64,000 nt of DNA from Bacteroidota bacterium. Lineage in GTDB: Bacteria; Bacteroidota; Bacteroidia; Palsa-948. A program made the position numbers and the translations under genes. A model generated the notes under the pieces. It saw only the letters and a program-made list of their open reading frames with translations, ran no database searches and was not told where the DNA came from. Positions within the stretch are counted from its first letter, which is position 1. Each line of letters starts with the position of its first letter. Below, in pieces: positions 35,554-43,975 of the stretch. The stretch spans positions 1 to 64,000 of the forward strand of contig PLUL01000064.1 of NCBI GenBank assembly GCA_003164895.1, given 5' to 3'.

Positions 35554-36548
35554 TATTCTTTTTCGCTTTCTACTCCGAATAATTTTCCTTTATTCCAAAG
35601 GTTGATTTCATTTTTCAACTGCTCGCTGTTACTTTTTGTCACTTCAGCCGCATCTAAATCATCCAGATTAGGTTTGCCTGCATTCACCCATGCCGTGTAC
35701 CAAAAGTTGGATGTAGCTATGATCGCATTGCGCATTTGTTTTTCAACCATACCGTGAAGCGCATCGTGATATGCCTTGGCGTATTCTGACGAATGGATTT
35801 GCTGATTAAATTTGGTTTTTACCGGAGTGCCGTTTGCGTCTGTTTTGTAAATTTTATCGGCAGGAAAGTTTTTGCTTAATTCTTTTTCAACCAATAAAAC
35901 AGTATCAACCAAGTGGTGAGTGTTTAAAATGATTCTCCAGGTTTCTTTATGAATGTCGTCAATAAATTTTGCTTCGGGAGTATGGTAGTTGTAATCTTTT
36001 CCGAATAGTTCAGGCAATTGCGATTCCCAAAAGGAATGAATACCTTTTTGATTTGTTAATTGCCCGTCGTGATTCACGGCCGTATGCAGCGGCATGTGCG
36101 CATCGCCAATATAATGACCCAAATCTGCTGCGAGAAATAAAATCTCGGTTTTGCGTTTTTCTTTAAATGCTTTTGTCAACTTGTCCATCATTTCCTCAAT
36201 ATACCAAGGGAGAATTCCATTTTGCTGAAGAAATTTTTCATCGTATTTTTTTTTTGCATCTGCCAAGGTTACAGGAAGTGAATCAGGGTTTCCAAAATTT
36301 TCGATGTCAATATAATGGCGTGGATTTTCGGCTTTGTCGTTCAGCGTATATTTTCGAAGGTCAGGTACAGTTGATTCCTGCGTGATGAAGTCAACATGAT
36401 TAAAAAAGAAAATCTGTAAAGGTTTCGGTAATGCTAAAACAGCAGCGCGGTTAATGTGTTCATGACCGAATGTTCCCCAGAAAATTAAAAACGGAGCAGA
36501 TGCAATAACTGCTAAAAGAAATAAATTTTGTTTCCAATTGTTTTTCAT
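35550..36548 (-). CDS. S1/P1-type nuclease / zinc-dependent phospholipase-C-fold hydrolase
   Basis: A 332-residue secreted enzyme. The signal peptide is MKNNWKQNLFLLAVIASAPF and the mature protein begins near FWGTFGHEHINRAA, where the N-terminal Trp and His are zinc ligands in this fold. Further ligands are in PRHYIDIE and the family signature ADLGHYIGDAHMPLHTAVNHDG, with a later HSFWES. S1/P1 nucleases degrade single-stranded nucleic acids and nucleotides; a link to the nucleoside salvage genes nearby is plausible. A longer in-frame start at 36662 exists, but it would translate a terminator hairpin and a tRNA-like repeat, so I start at 36548. Confidence 0.9.
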   Translation of the reverse strand: MKNNWKQNLFLLAVIASAPFLIFWGTFGHEHINRAAVLALPKPLQIFFFNHVDFITQESTVPDLRKYTLNDKAENPRHYIDIENFGNPDSLPVTLADAKKKYDEKFLQQNGILPWYIEEMMDKLTKAFKEKRKTEILFLAADLGHYIGDAHMPLHTAVNHDGQLTNQKGIHSFWESQLPELFGKDYNYHTPEAKFIDDIHKETWRIILNTHHLVDTVLLVEKELSKNFPADKIYKTDANGTPVKTKFNQQIHSSEYAKAYHDALHGMVEKQMRNAIIATSNFWYTAWVNAGKPNLDDLDAAEVTKSNSEQLKNEINLWNKGKLFGVESEKEY

Positions 36549-36616
36549 ATCTCTATTTTGATGATAATAATTCTTATCAAAGATATATAATGTGTAAATA
36601 CAGATCTGAAAAAAGA

Positions 36617-36642
36617 AAAGGTTACCCAAATTGGTAACCTTT
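36617..36642 (-). terminator. Rho-independent terminator
   Basis: A perfect 10-bp stem AAAGGTTACC / GGTAACCTTT with a 6-nt loop, followed on the minus strand by TCTTTTTTC. It lies directly downstream, on the minus strand, of the displaced tRNA 3' end at 36649-36662. It may be the original terminator of the initiator tRNA gene. Confidence 0.75.
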
Positions 36643-36648
36643 CTATTG

Positions 36649-36662
36649 AGTAGCGGGGACAA
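36649..36662 (-). repeat. Direct repeat of the initiator tRNA 3' end (candidate attL core)
   Basis: AGTAGCGGGGACAA is identical to 46684-46697, which covers the acceptor 3' strand and part of the T stem of the tRNA-fMet gene. Orientation is the same. No complete tRNA is present here: the sequence beyond the repeat does not form D or anticodon arms. This is the pattern left when an element integrates into a tRNA 3' end. Confidence 0.6.
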
Positions 36663-36789
36663 ACGGTTTTATGCTCTAGAAATGCCCTTTTAGCTCCGCT
36701 ACTTTTTACTATGTTTTTCCATTTTATGTACATTTTTATCAAAAAACGAAGATATTCAATTATCTACAACAGATTATTAGAGAGTGTTT

Positions 36790-36809
36790 TTTTACGGAGC
36801 ACTTTACGG
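36790..36809 (+). repeat. Arm-like repeat, left copy
   Basis: TTTTACGGAGC followed by ACTTTACGG; nearly identical to 46618-46636. Both copies lie just inside the 14-bp tRNA-end repeats, where tyrosine recombinase arm sites would be. The role is inferred. Confidence 0.4.
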
Positions 36810-36920
36810 CAGCCAATACGAATTTACGTTTTTACGTTAATCAATGTTAAAATAATACCACCATTTTCGTTTTGGCACACTGTTTGGATTACCATTATCA
36901 TGAACCAAAACCTAAATACT

Positions 36921-37211
36921 ATGAAAAAGATAATTGTCATCGCAACACTGGCAATAGTTTGCCAAGTTGCAACAGCAAACGCTCAGTGTCTGGGTCTCAG
37001 ATTCTTCGTTCCACACATTGGCATAAGCATAGGAGTACCTGCACCGGTGGCAGTGGTTCCGATGATACCTCCAGTTGGTTGCTATGCCTACGGTTATGCA
37101 AATCCATATTATAGCTACCCTCGTCCAGTAGGATACTATGGCGGATACAGAGGTGGATATTATAACAGAGGATACAGGGAACACGGAGGATATTACGGAC
37201 GAAGAAGGTAA
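36921..37211 (+). CDS. Small secreted Gly/Tyr-rich protein
   Basis: A 96-residue protein. The signal peptide MKKIIVIATLAIVCQVATANAQ is followed by a hydrophobic valine/proline segment and a C-terminal Gly-Tyr-Arg-rich tail with GYYGGYRGGYY-type repeats. The frame is open 70 codons further upstream, and an ATG at 36900 is also possible, but the signal peptide places the start at 36921. Similar short GY-rich proteins are common in Bacteroidota and are of unknown function. It is the first gene inside the putative island. Confidence 0.7.
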   Translation: MKKIIVIATLAIVCQVATANAQCLGLRFFVPHIGISIGVPAPVAVVPMIPPVGCYAYGYANPYYSYPRPVGYYGGYRGGYYNRGYREHGGYYGRRR

Positions 37212-37233
37212 AGACGTTTGGTTTTAGTCAATA

Positions 37234-37935
37234 TTATTTCTTTCTTATTTCATTAAGGAAATGATTGGCATCGTTGAAATCTGAAATCCATCTTTTGATT
37301 CTCTTTTTAATTTCCGGATCCATGTATTTATTATGATAGTATATGAATTTTGACATAGCGTGAGAATCTCTATACACATCTATATATTCTGACAGCTTAT
37401 ATTGCTCAAATTCTTCTTTGAGTTTTTTAATTTCATCTTTAACTACTTTGATGGGTGGATTTTTTGGCGGAATAGTATTTATATCTCTTGCATCCTCCGG
37501 AATGGAATAAGGCTTTCCTTCTTTATTACTTTTCGGAACAGATTCAATATATTTTTGAAACTTTAATTGATCTGCTTTGAGTTCAATATATCTGCTCAAA
37601 TTCACATTTCTCGCATTAATCTCTTTGCCAAGAGAAATTAAATCCTGTTTATTAAAGTAGAAGGTGTGACCCCTTCTAAAATATTTAGCAAATCCTAATT
37701 CATTTATTAAAAACTTACTAGGGCTATAAGGAGCACTTCTGATAATTTTGTGTACATCATTATCCTTGATCCATTCCCCTCTTTCTGTATTTAATTTTTG
37801 AAATTCATTGGCAACTTTATCCAAAGATGTTTTAGAAAATTGTCGTTTTGCAGATAGATCAGCTGTACCTATGATTCTTGCGATCGCTGATTTCAGCTCT
37901 TTTATTTCTGCAAGAATTTGTTCTCCTTGTTCCAT
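37234..37935 (-). CDS. Hypothetical protein, helical, cytoplasmic
   Basis: About 233 residues from the ATG at 37935 (MEQGEQILAEIKELKSAIA); a longer in-frame start exists at 37983. There is no signal peptide. The N-terminal third is a coiled coil, the middle resembles a small DNA-binding or winged-helix-like segment (VHKIIRSAPYSPSKFLINEL then YFRRGHTFYFNKQDLISLG), and the C-terminal third is a charged helix. I recognise no family. The charged composition fits a nucleic-acid-associated or mobile-element accessory protein, but that is a guess. It is convergent with the GY-rich protein gene, inside the putative island. Confidence 0.65.
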   Translation of the reverse strand: MEQGEQILAEIKELKSAIARIIGTADLSAKRQFSKTSLDKVANEFQKLNTERGEWIKDNDVHKIIRSAPYSPSKFLINELGFAKYFRRGHTFYFNKQDLISLGKEINARNVNLSRYIELKADQLKFQKYIESVPKSNKEGKPYSIPEDARDINTIPPKNPPIKVVKDEIKKLKEEFEQYKLSEYIDVYRDSHAMSKFIYYHNKYMDPEIKKRIKRWISDFNDANHFLNEIRKK

Positions 37936-38123
37936 GTTATTAATTTTTGATTGGTTTCTGCAAATTAAAATAAAATATTTCACCGTGTCATACTTTGACG
38001 CGGGTGAAACCGTACTTCTAAGAGGATATTAACAGAAACATTCCTTTTGTTAAGAATTCCTTGCAACCATTGATCCATGTTGCTCGTTTAAGCATTCAGT
38101 AAACGCACTAAAAAATAACCTTT

Positions 38124-38369
38124 ATGAATCGCAACGAATTCCTTCAATACAATGACACGCCATGCAAATTCAAACTGAAAGGAGGCAAAGAAGTTTTTGG
38201 TGTTGTTTGGGAAAACAGCTATGAAAACAGATTGATGCATTATTTCTCGACTGCAGCTGAAAGGATGCGCTATAAGATTGCAGAAAAAATTAATGATCGC
38301 ACTACTTGTGAAAAATTGAAAAATCCCGTTGAACTGGAAGAAATTATTCTTGCGGAACCGCTTTCTTAG
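38124..38369 (+). CDS. Small hypothetical protein
   Basis: An 81-residue protein, charged, without signal peptide or membrane segment. The N-terminus MNRNEFLQYNDTPCKFKLKGGKEVFGVVW looks like a short beta-barrel (SH3/Sm-like) fold that could bind RNA or another protein. No family is recognised. It is flanked by a 140-nt leader and convergent with the frameshifted DUF6569 gene, 2 nt from its end. Confidence 0.6.
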   Translation: MNRNEFLQYNDTPCKFKLKGGKEVFGVVWENSYENRLMHYFSTAAERMRYKIAEKINDRTTCEKLKNPVELEEIILAEPLS

Positions 38370-38371
38370 GA

Positions 38372-39345
38372 TTAAAAAGTCGCCATGTGTAGTTTCTTGT
38401 CTTTGCTTTTCAGCATAGTGCCATTCTGTTTTACTCTTTCGTCTTGCTTGCTTTCATCACTTAGGATATTATCAAGATAGCTTTGCACTTTTTTATAATC
38501 TGCTTTTGCCGGAGATCCGCTGGTCATAGCTTCTGTGGCATAGGCGTTTAGCAAACCATCAACATGTTCGTTTAACATAACCGGTGTTGCAAACATATCG
38601 CATCCAATAACCTTATCACCTGTTATGCAACAACACCAATTACTTTACTTTGTGATTTCAGTGCCATTTTAAAATAATCAGTGTATCCTTTTAATTCACT
38701 GTTATATTTTTTAGAAGTATCAAGAGCAGTATAAGTTCCTGATTCGGTTTTAGCAGCATTTTTTGTTGTTACGTTAGCTACGTTATCCCATACGCCCTGC
38801 TGACTTTTATTCACAACAGCTGTTTTTCGGATATCATTACTGCTGATTTTTGAATACCCATAAAATGTTTTACCTGCTTTTTCTGATTCGTTAGAATAAT
38901 TCCATCGTCCATGTTCCACGCAGAATACAGAAATGTCTTTCTTACCACTTTTGGGAGCAAGGATCATATCCTGTGCAAGCAGTCTGTCCTGCTGTCCTCC
39001 TTTCACAACTTCTCCCGCCATTATAAAAATTGTATCGTTAGAAGTATTCTCAATAAAGAGTGTATTTACTGTAGCACTTCCCGATTGTTGCCCAATGGTA
39101 TTGTTTACCGTTTCGGTGATGGACACTTTCTTTTGTTCCAATGCTTTCTGTAGTGATATATATTTTCCTAAGTCTTTATGCGCATTCATGAATGTTTCGT
39201 TTGCATAAATAGGAAAAAGGCGCAGGTTCTTATAAGTGAACTCAGTGGCTGTAGTTTCCCTGATGGTAAGATTTTTTGAATTGTACTGCGCGGATGCTCC
39301 TGATGCGATGCAGAAGCCAACAGCAATGAAGAATAGTTGTTTCAT
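38372..39345 (-). pseudogene. DUF6569 (ARPP-1) family secreted protein, frameshifted near the C-terminus
   Basis: A secreted protein with signal peptide MKQLFFIAVGFCIASGASAQ and the ARPP-1/DUF6569 core (IFIMAGEVVKGGQQDRLLAQD, then FCVEHGRWN). The first frame stops at 38623 after KVIGVVA. The expected continuation (TGDKVIGCDMFATP, then LLNAYATEAMTSG and YLDNILSDE) is in the next frame, ending at 38372. A single missing base around 38624-38628 (GCATAACA where GCAATAACA would keep frame) explains both halves. It is either a genuine pseudogene or an assembly error in an A/T-rich context. The start is taken at 39345, after the in-frame extension to 39399 was rejected. The function is unknown. Confidence 0.75.
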
Positions 39346-39534
39346 TTGGGTGTGTTTATAAATAGGAGATGCATTTGCAATAACCATTCCACAAAACAAT
39401 GGTGGAAATTAAATCGTGGAGAAAATAGGGGTTACAATAGAAGAAATAAATTTCTTTAACATTCTTTAACAATTGTTTTGCAACAGAAAAAAATCTCGTG
39501 CGTAAAAAAGTGAAAATGCAAAAACTTCAATCCA

Positions 39535-39930
39535 ATGAAAATTCAAATCACTTCCTTCATTTTAGCTATCTGCATCCTCCTCGAATCATGCAGTGCTTCC
39601 AACCACTTAGGAAAAACTTTTTTGCAGAAGCCCGATGCAAATTCAGCGGATGAACAAAAATGGTTCTCATACTATCAGGATCAGTTCGATGCGTATGGAG
39701 GACAAGCCGTTCCTCCTCAAGGAGCAATAATGCAATCTGAAGGTTATCCTCTTCCATCCGAAACGTATAATCAGGCAGCTATTGATGGCTACCAGCAGGC
39801 ACAGATGGATTGGTCTGTGAAAGTGAAGAAAGCAAGCAGAGGTACAATGTGGAGTTTATGCTTGGGTGTTACTGCTTTTTGTTTGGCACTGCCTCTAATA
39901 ATGATTTCATCTATGAGACATGTACAATAA
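39535..39930 (+). CDS. Small putative lipoprotein
   Basis: A 131-residue protein with a lipoprotein signal (ICILLESCSASN, lipobox LESC). A hydrophilic middle rich in Gln, Tyr and Pro follows, with DEQKWFSYYQDQFDAYGGQ, and then a C-terminal transmembrane segment (about 106-126). The combination of a lipid anchor and a terminal TM helix is unusual. No family is recognised. It is a monocistronic-looking gene within the putative island. Confidence 0.65.
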   Translation: MKIQITSFILAICILLESCSASNHLGKTFLQKPDANSADEQKWFSYYQDQFDAYGGQAVPPQGAIMQSEGYPLPSETYNQAAIDGYQQAQMDWSVKVKKASRGTMWSLCLGVTAFCLALPLIMISSMRHVQ

Positions 39931-40092
39931 AACTGTGGCAGTTGTGTACACAAAGAGAACCGCGTTTACTGGGCGAACGGATGTCGTTAAATACTCTGTT
40001 ATGATTTTTTAACATTAAATAATATTCATTTAACAGGTGTTGTGTCTTGTTTGTTGTACCATTACTGCATTAACAATTAAAAAACATTTACA

Positions 40093-40296
40093 ATGACAAA
40101 ACACAATCATCACAAAGAAGCAGCTCATCATCATGATAGAGCAGCTCACCACCACAAACAAGCACAGGCACACCACGAAAAAGGTGAACATGAAAAAGCA
40201 GCTCATCATGCACACATCGCGCACGGTCATCACGAACATGCGGAGCATCACAGCCACGAAGCTGCAAAGAAACATACCGAGCATCATGACAAATGA
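40093..40296 (+). CDS. Histidine-rich small protein, probable metal binder
   Basis: A 67-residue protein in which roughly a third of residues are histidine, arranged as HHH, HH and HxH clusters in a helical Ala/Glu/Lys background (AAHHHDRAAHHHKQAQAHH). No signal peptide. Composition resembles His-rich nickel or zinc storage proteins such as Hpn, without true homology being demonstrable. It is followed by a strong terminator at 40329-40357. The Cys/Met-rich membrane protein immediately downstream may be functionally linked. Translation is credible because the reading frame, start and terminator fit. Confidence 0.7.
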   Translation: MTKHNHHKEAAHHHDRAAHHHKQAQAHHEKGEHEKAAHHAHIAHGHHEHAEHHSHEAAKKHTEHHDK

Positions 40297-40328
40297 TTGA
40301 ATGTAATTTTTAAGTAATTACTGCAATG

Positions 40329-40357
40329 AAGCTCCCTCTGATTAACAGAGGGGGCTT
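40329..40357 (+). terminator. Rho-independent terminator after the His-rich gene
   Basis: AAGCTCCCTCTG pairs with CAGAGGGGGCTT (one G-U pair) around an ATTAA loop, followed by TCTTG. It is placed 33 nt after the stop of the His-rich gene. Confidence 0.8.
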
Positions 40358-40429
40358 TCTTGTTACAACAAACTAAATACCTATTGTGGAAATTCATTCA
40401 CAATAAAACACAACTAAAAATTAAATACC

Positions 40430-40894
40430 ATGAATTGTTCACCAGTTATTTGCATAGCCCTCTTGCTGCTTTCACTGACAGCAGGAATGTTTCTTCTTTA
40501 CAAAACACAAAAAGAAAACCTGCATACTTTTTTTAAAGTGGTTGCATGGTTTGTTATTGTTGCATCCTTTTGTTCCATGCTCTGCTGTGCCATGTGCTGT
40601 GCCATGCACTGCTGCATGATGAGAGAGCATTGTCGTCAGGCAGAACGCTGTGAAATGGGAATGGGAGAGAATGAAATGGGTCGAGGAATGATGATGGGAC
40701 ACGGAGGAATGGATAAGCGCATTATAATAATGAGAGGTGATGAGGACGAATGTGAAATGAGGGAAGGTAAAGAGTGCAGAGAGGAAAGAGAAGAATGTGA
40801 AGAAGGAAGGGGAAAAGAAAAATGCTGCGAAAAAGATTCTAAAAAATGTGAAATGAAAAAGGATTCCATTAAGGTTGTAGTTAAGAAAAAATAA
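40430..40894 (+). CDS. Cys/Met-rich membrane protein, putative metal handling
   Basis: A 154-residue protein. Two TM helices (about 6-24 and 36-58) are followed directly by a cluster of Cys and Met (SMLCCAMCCAMHCCMM), a Met/Gly-rich loop (GRGMMMGHGGM), and a long acidic/basic tail with repeated CEM, CE and CRE patterns. Many soft-metal ligands adjoining membrane helices suggest binding of Cu, Zn or similar ions; this is inference from composition. A terminator follows at 40918-40950. It pairs with the His-rich gene upstream. No named family is recognised. Confidence 0.65.
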   Translation: MNCSPVICIALLLLSLTAGMFLLYKTQKENLHTFFKVVAWFVIVASFCSMLCCAMCCAMHCCMMREHCRQAERCEMGMGENEMGRGMMMGHGGMDKRIIIMRGDEDECEMREGKECREEREECEEGRGKEKCCEKDSKKCEMKKDSIKVVVKKK

Positions 40895-40917
40895 TTTTGT
40901 TGTTTTGGCTTAGTGTA

Positions 40918-40950
40918 AAGGCGGGTTAGGAAACTAATCCGCTTTTTTTC
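40918..40950 (+). terminator. Rho-independent terminator
   Basis: GCGGGTTAG and CTAATCCGC form a 9-bp stem with a GAAA tetraloop and a run of seven T. It is 26 nt after the stop of the Cys/Met-rich gene. Confidence 0.85.
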
Positions 40951-41035
40951 ATGCCGGATATTAGGAGGGTCGTAGTAAGTGTGCTTTCTGCTGAATGTGA
41001 AATTTATTATATTTTTGATAATTGTATTGAAAATT

Positions 41036-41422
41036 ATGGAGGTCGCAGAAAAAATAGGAACAAAAACATCTACTATTTGGATTGATCAGGAGGGAATTCT
41101 GCGCCTACAAATAAAGGAGGATGCAGAAGTTAATTTACACGAAGCGCAATTATGTTTTGAAGCCTATAAAAAATTGGGATGCCAAAAAAACAAAGTATTG
41201 CAATTGATGGAAGGAGGTTCATTTTTTAGTTACGACAAAGTTGCATTGAAATATATTGCTAAACAAGGAGGTGATTTTTTTATAGCATCGGCAATGGTGC
41301 ATGATTCTTTGGCAATTAGAATACTTTTTAATTTCTTCAATAATTTTTTTAACCGCAATGTTCCATTCAAATTGTTTAGATCAAAAGAAAAAGCATTGGA
41401 GTGGCTCAGAACATATAAGTAA
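41036..41422 (+). CDS. SpoIIAA/STAS-like domain protein
   Basis: About 128 residues from the ATG at 41036 (MEVAEKIGTKTSTIWIDQEG); the frame is open to 40979, but that extension is hydrophobic and atypical. A beta-alpha fold is suggested by ILRLQIKEDAEVNLHEAQ, a central VLQLMEGGSFFSYDKVALKY and a C-terminal FRSKEKALEWLRTY. This C-terminal ALEWL pattern is typical of SpoIIAA-like/STAS proteins found widely in Bacteroidota. Its role is unknown. No partner kinase or phosphatase is adjacent, although the SiaABC cluster at 15-19 kb uses a related fold. Confidence 0.65.
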   Translation: MEVAEKIGTKTSTIWIDQEGILRLQIKEDAEVNLHEAQLCFEAYKKLGCQKNKVLQLMEGGSFFSYDKVALKYIAKQGGDFFIASAMVHDSLAIRILFNFFNNFFNRNVPFKLFRSKEKALEWLRTYK

Positions 41423-41475
41423 AGTAAAGCATCTCCGATACGGTTGGCTAAATAAACCTAGTAATAGTAGTAGCA

Positions 41476-42264
41476 TTATTTTTTTATCCAGTAACTTGTC
41501 AGTCCGAGTTGATATGGACTCCATTTTTTCCAACCTAACGGATATAACTTGAAATTATCTGCAAGAGTTTTGTTGCATTTCACATTTACATCCAGGTCTG
41601 TATTCGATCCTCCACCTCCCTCTAATTCGAAAATTTCATTTGGAAATGTTTTTTTCATTTCGCCTGTCAATTGTAACAGTAGTTTTGTTTCCTTGTCCAA
41701 GCAGTCTCCACTTCCTTTTGGACACGTGTAAACAAAACTGAATTCTCCTTCATATTTTGTCCAGTCCGGAGTGTAAGTCATTATTAGGTTTGTCTCACTA
41801 AGGATTTTTGTGCGTGCTGATCTTGCATCAGAAAATGAATAGAAATTGTCGTACTTAGTAAAAGGTTTTTTGAGTTTGCCTTTGAACATTCGTAATTTAT
41901 TTGAGTCAAAATAAAAATATCCTTTTTCAGTGGCGATTTCATTACAGTTAAGATTAATTCTAAAACTTTCTATTGCCAATCCGCCTTTGCATAAATAAAC
42001 AGCATAATGATAGCCGCAAGCATATTTTGGACTTGGAGTTTTAAAAATCCATTCCTTTTTAAAAGAATTTAAAACCGCAATATCATCAGTATAAAATTCT
42101 CCCAAAGAATCTGCAAGACCGTTAGGGTCAGTCTCGGCATCAGTAAGCGATCCCAATAATGTAAACCCGCCTTTGTCAAAATCGTAGTCTTTTAATAATT
42201 GTGTTTGTCCGAAGATAACAGTTGATAAAAGAAAGAATGCCAATATTAATTCTGCTTTCTTCAT
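41476..42264 (-). CDS. Hypothetical secreted protein
   Basis: About 262 residues from the ATG at 42264, where MKKAELILAFFLLSTVIFGQ is a clear signal peptide; the frame extends upstream to 42375 but overlaps the neighbouring gene. The mature part is a mixed alpha/beta protein with several Cys. No family is recognised. It is the last of three minus-strand secreted-protein genes (43494 to 41476) with short gaps that may be co-transcribed. It sits inside the putative island. Confidence 0.65.
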   Translation of the reverse strand: MKKAELILAFFLLSTVIFGQTQLLKDYDFDKGGFTLLGSLTDAETDPNGLADSLGEFYTDDIAVLNSFKKEWIFKTPSPKYACGYHYAVYLCKGGLAIESFRINLNCNEIATEKGYFYFDSNKLRMFKGKLKKPFTKYDNFYSFSDARSARTKILSETNLIMTYTPDWTKYEGEFSFVYTCPKGSGDCLDKETKLLLQLTGEMKKTFPNEIFELEGGGGSNTDLDVNVKCNKTLADNFKLYPLGWKKWSPYQLGLTSYWIKK

Positions 42265-42295
42265 GATGTTGCTGCTAACTTGTATATACTGTGTT

Positions 42296-42967
42296 TTATT
42301 TTTGCTGTTTAATAATAATGGTCTTATCACCACCAATTTGCAATTGCATATTATCATTGGCTCCTTCCATGCCAAAGTCCCATAAAATTTTCTTCACTGC
42401 CTGTTTATCTTTCTTTGTCAGTTTGTCTTCCGATAATATTTTGTATGTAAGTGTTGTTGCATGATTTCCTAGTGTAACAAGCATGCACCTTCCTTTTTCT
42501 ATGATTGTTTTTGAATTTATATTAATCGTTGTATCGAATTGTTTGTACGCTTTATTCTTGGGAATGAATTTTAAAGTATAATCTCCGTTGAGGGTACTAA
42601 TAAATTCTTTTTTGAGTCCGCAACCGTAATGATAAGATGATTTATTTATGGTGTCCACTGTGACTAAATTATTTTTTTTGACTAAAATGATGTCTGTGGG
42701 TAATGAGCAGACGTAACAGTTATAATTAGAATTTATAAAGTTGGAATTGTCAGAATGATATTTATTGGTACAGTTAATCAACATTGTTGTCCATCCACAG
42801 TCATGACCATCAATATCAAGATATCTAACTAAGGTGTCTTTAATAAGTGAAGAATTTGTTTCGGGAAAAGTGATTGAAATAATGTATTGTCTGTCCTGAT
42901 TAACAATAAAACTTGTCGTAACTATTAAAAACGTCAACGCAGATAAAATTGTAAGCAGCCTTTTCAT
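42296..42967 (-). CDS. Hypothetical secreted protein
   Basis: A 223-residue protein with an N-terminal signal or anchor segment (MKRLLTILSALTFLIVTTSFIV). It contains several Cys, including the NCYVC pair, and a helical C-terminal region of about 40 residues (SEDKLTKKDKQAVKKILWDF). No family is recognised. It is 5 nt after the gene at 42973-43494 and so probably co-transcribed with it. The low-complexity, AT-rich sequence is typical of variable secreted proteins in the phylum. Confidence 0.6.
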   Translation of the reverse strand: MKRLLTILSALTFLIVTTSFIVNQDRQYIISITFPETNSSLIKDTLVRYLDIDGHDCGWTTMLINCTNKYHSDNSNFINSNYNCYVCSLPTDIILVKKNNLVTVDTINKSSYHYGCGLKKEFISTLNGDYTLKFIPKNKAYKQFDTTININSKTIIEKGRCMLVTLGNHATTLTYKILSEDKLTKKDKQAVKKILWDFGMEGANDNMQLQIGGDKTIIIKQQK

Positions 42968-42972
42968 TTTCG

Positions 42973-43494
42973 TTATTCAGTTCCGTTGTAATTTTTGAAA
43001 CTAATTTTTCCGAAGTCCTTTGTTGTCTTAGTTGTCGTTGTCGTGCTATCATACCCGCCAGAGTTTGTTGGCGTATCCGATGTGCAGTACATTTCTTGTT
43101 TGTCCAGAAACCAATCATTGTCCTTTTTCGAATATTTAAAAATAATTGTCTTCTTGCAGTGTTCACCGCCACCGTGATAAAAATATTCAACTGTAAATGC
43201 GCCACTCTCCGACGTAATAGACTGAAATTGCTCGTCAATTATTTTATCATTTCTTGCAACTTGTTTTAGTGATTTGTCCTGCTGTCTGATGAGAATGAGT
43301 AATGGTCGTATTGACTCTGATGTGTCAGCAAGTAAAACTATTTTATCTTGAAGTTTGTCAGCATTAATGTCCGCTGAATATTCTGTCACAATGTGAAAAC
43401 CTTTAGGAATAAATTGATTTAAACTGTCTGTTGTAACTTGTTTTGGATTGAAAAATACCAAAGTAAAAAAAGAATATGTAAAGAGTCGGGTCAT
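42973..43494 (-). CDS. Hypothetical secreted protein
   Basis: A 173-residue protein beginning MTRLFTYSFFTLVFFNPKQ, a weak signal peptide. The body, with FHIVTEYSADINADKLQDKI and a following VLLADTSE, resembles FG-GAP-like or periplasmic domains in which a short Asp-rich loop (DINADKLQD) may bind calcium; this is a guess from pattern. A threonine-rich stretch (STTTTTKTTKD) is near the end. It is the first of a possible three-gene unit on the minus strand. Confidence 0.6.
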   Translation of the reverse strand: MTRLFTYSFFTLVFFNPKQVTTDSLNQFIPKGFHIVTEYSADINADKLQDKIVLLADTSESIRPLLILIRQQDKSLKQVARNDKIIDEQFQSITSESGAFTVEYFYHGGGEHCKKTIIFKYSKKDNDWFLDKQEMYCTSDTPTNSGGYDSTTTTTKTTKDFGKISFKNYNGTE

Positions 43495-43590
43495 TTTATT
43501 GTTAAACCTGAAGGCATTATATTGGCAGAACCGTTGTCCTAATAAACCAAAAAATTAGGAAAATAAATTACTGATGAGAATTTTCAGGTG

Positions 43591-43797
43591 TTAATTTCTA
43601 AGCTTATTTACAAACTCAACAATATCATAATGATTTCGATCGCCAATCAATGTTTCAAGAAATTGTATTTGTTGTGGTGATAAGACGATTTTATTTTTTG
43701 TTATCTGTTGTAAGACAAAATACTCCTCTCCAAAATAATTTTGAAGAACTTCGTAATCCGTTTGCTTTCCTATTTCTGTTATATCATTCCTTTCCAT
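43591..43797 (-). CDS. Small hypothetical protein
   Basis: About 68 residues from the ATG at 43797 (MERNDITEIGKQTDYEVLQN); an in-frame ATG at 43851 would add 18 residues. Charged and helical, without signal peptide. No family is recognised. The gene status is uncertain because of its length. Confidence 0.4.
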   Translation of the reverse strand: MERNDITEIGKQTDYEVLQNYFGEEYFVLQQITKNKIVLSPQQIQFLETLIGDRNHYDIVEFVNKLRN

Positions 43798-43919
43798 AAT
43801 CACTTTCCCTTCAATCCGGCTGTAAATGTATGTTGCTATTGATGCCTGCAAAATATTCTATCATCTTTTAGACGAACAGCTTATTATTATAGACCAATTT
43901 TGATTTTTCAATCAAACGT

Positions 43920-43956
43920 CAAAAGGCAATCCTCCCTTGAGAAGAATTACCTTTTG
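43920..43956 (-). terminator. Inverted repeat, probable terminator
   Basis: CAAAAGGCAAT and ATTACCTTTTG form an 11-base inverted repeat (one mismatch) around a 15-base loop, directly after the stop of the minus-strand gene at 43976. There is no long T run, so a processing or bidirectional role is possible. Confidence 0.45.
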
Positions 43957-43975
43957 ATGCGTATTTGGTGTTTGC

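Larger units (their letters stand above)
36549..36899. other. Intergenic region with terminator, displaced tRNA end and arm-like repeat
   Basis: About 350 bases without a convincing gene. In order: a minus-strand terminator hairpin (36617-36642), a 14-bp copy of the tRNA-fMet 3' end (36649-36662), an inverted partner CCGCTACT (36696-36703) facing AGTAGCGG, and TTTACGG-type repeats (36790-36837). This fits the left attachment site of an integrated element ending at the tRNA gene near 46700. Confidence 0.55.

Noticed and set aside
36649-36703. A complete short tRNA or other RNA gene
   Set aside because: AGTAGCGG and CCGCTACT can pair, but no anticodon, D or T arm fits, so a displaced tRNA end is the simpler reading.
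39810-40004. 64-codon plus-strand frame
   Set aside because: It overlaps the lipoprotein gene in another frame and has no signal, family motif or start context.
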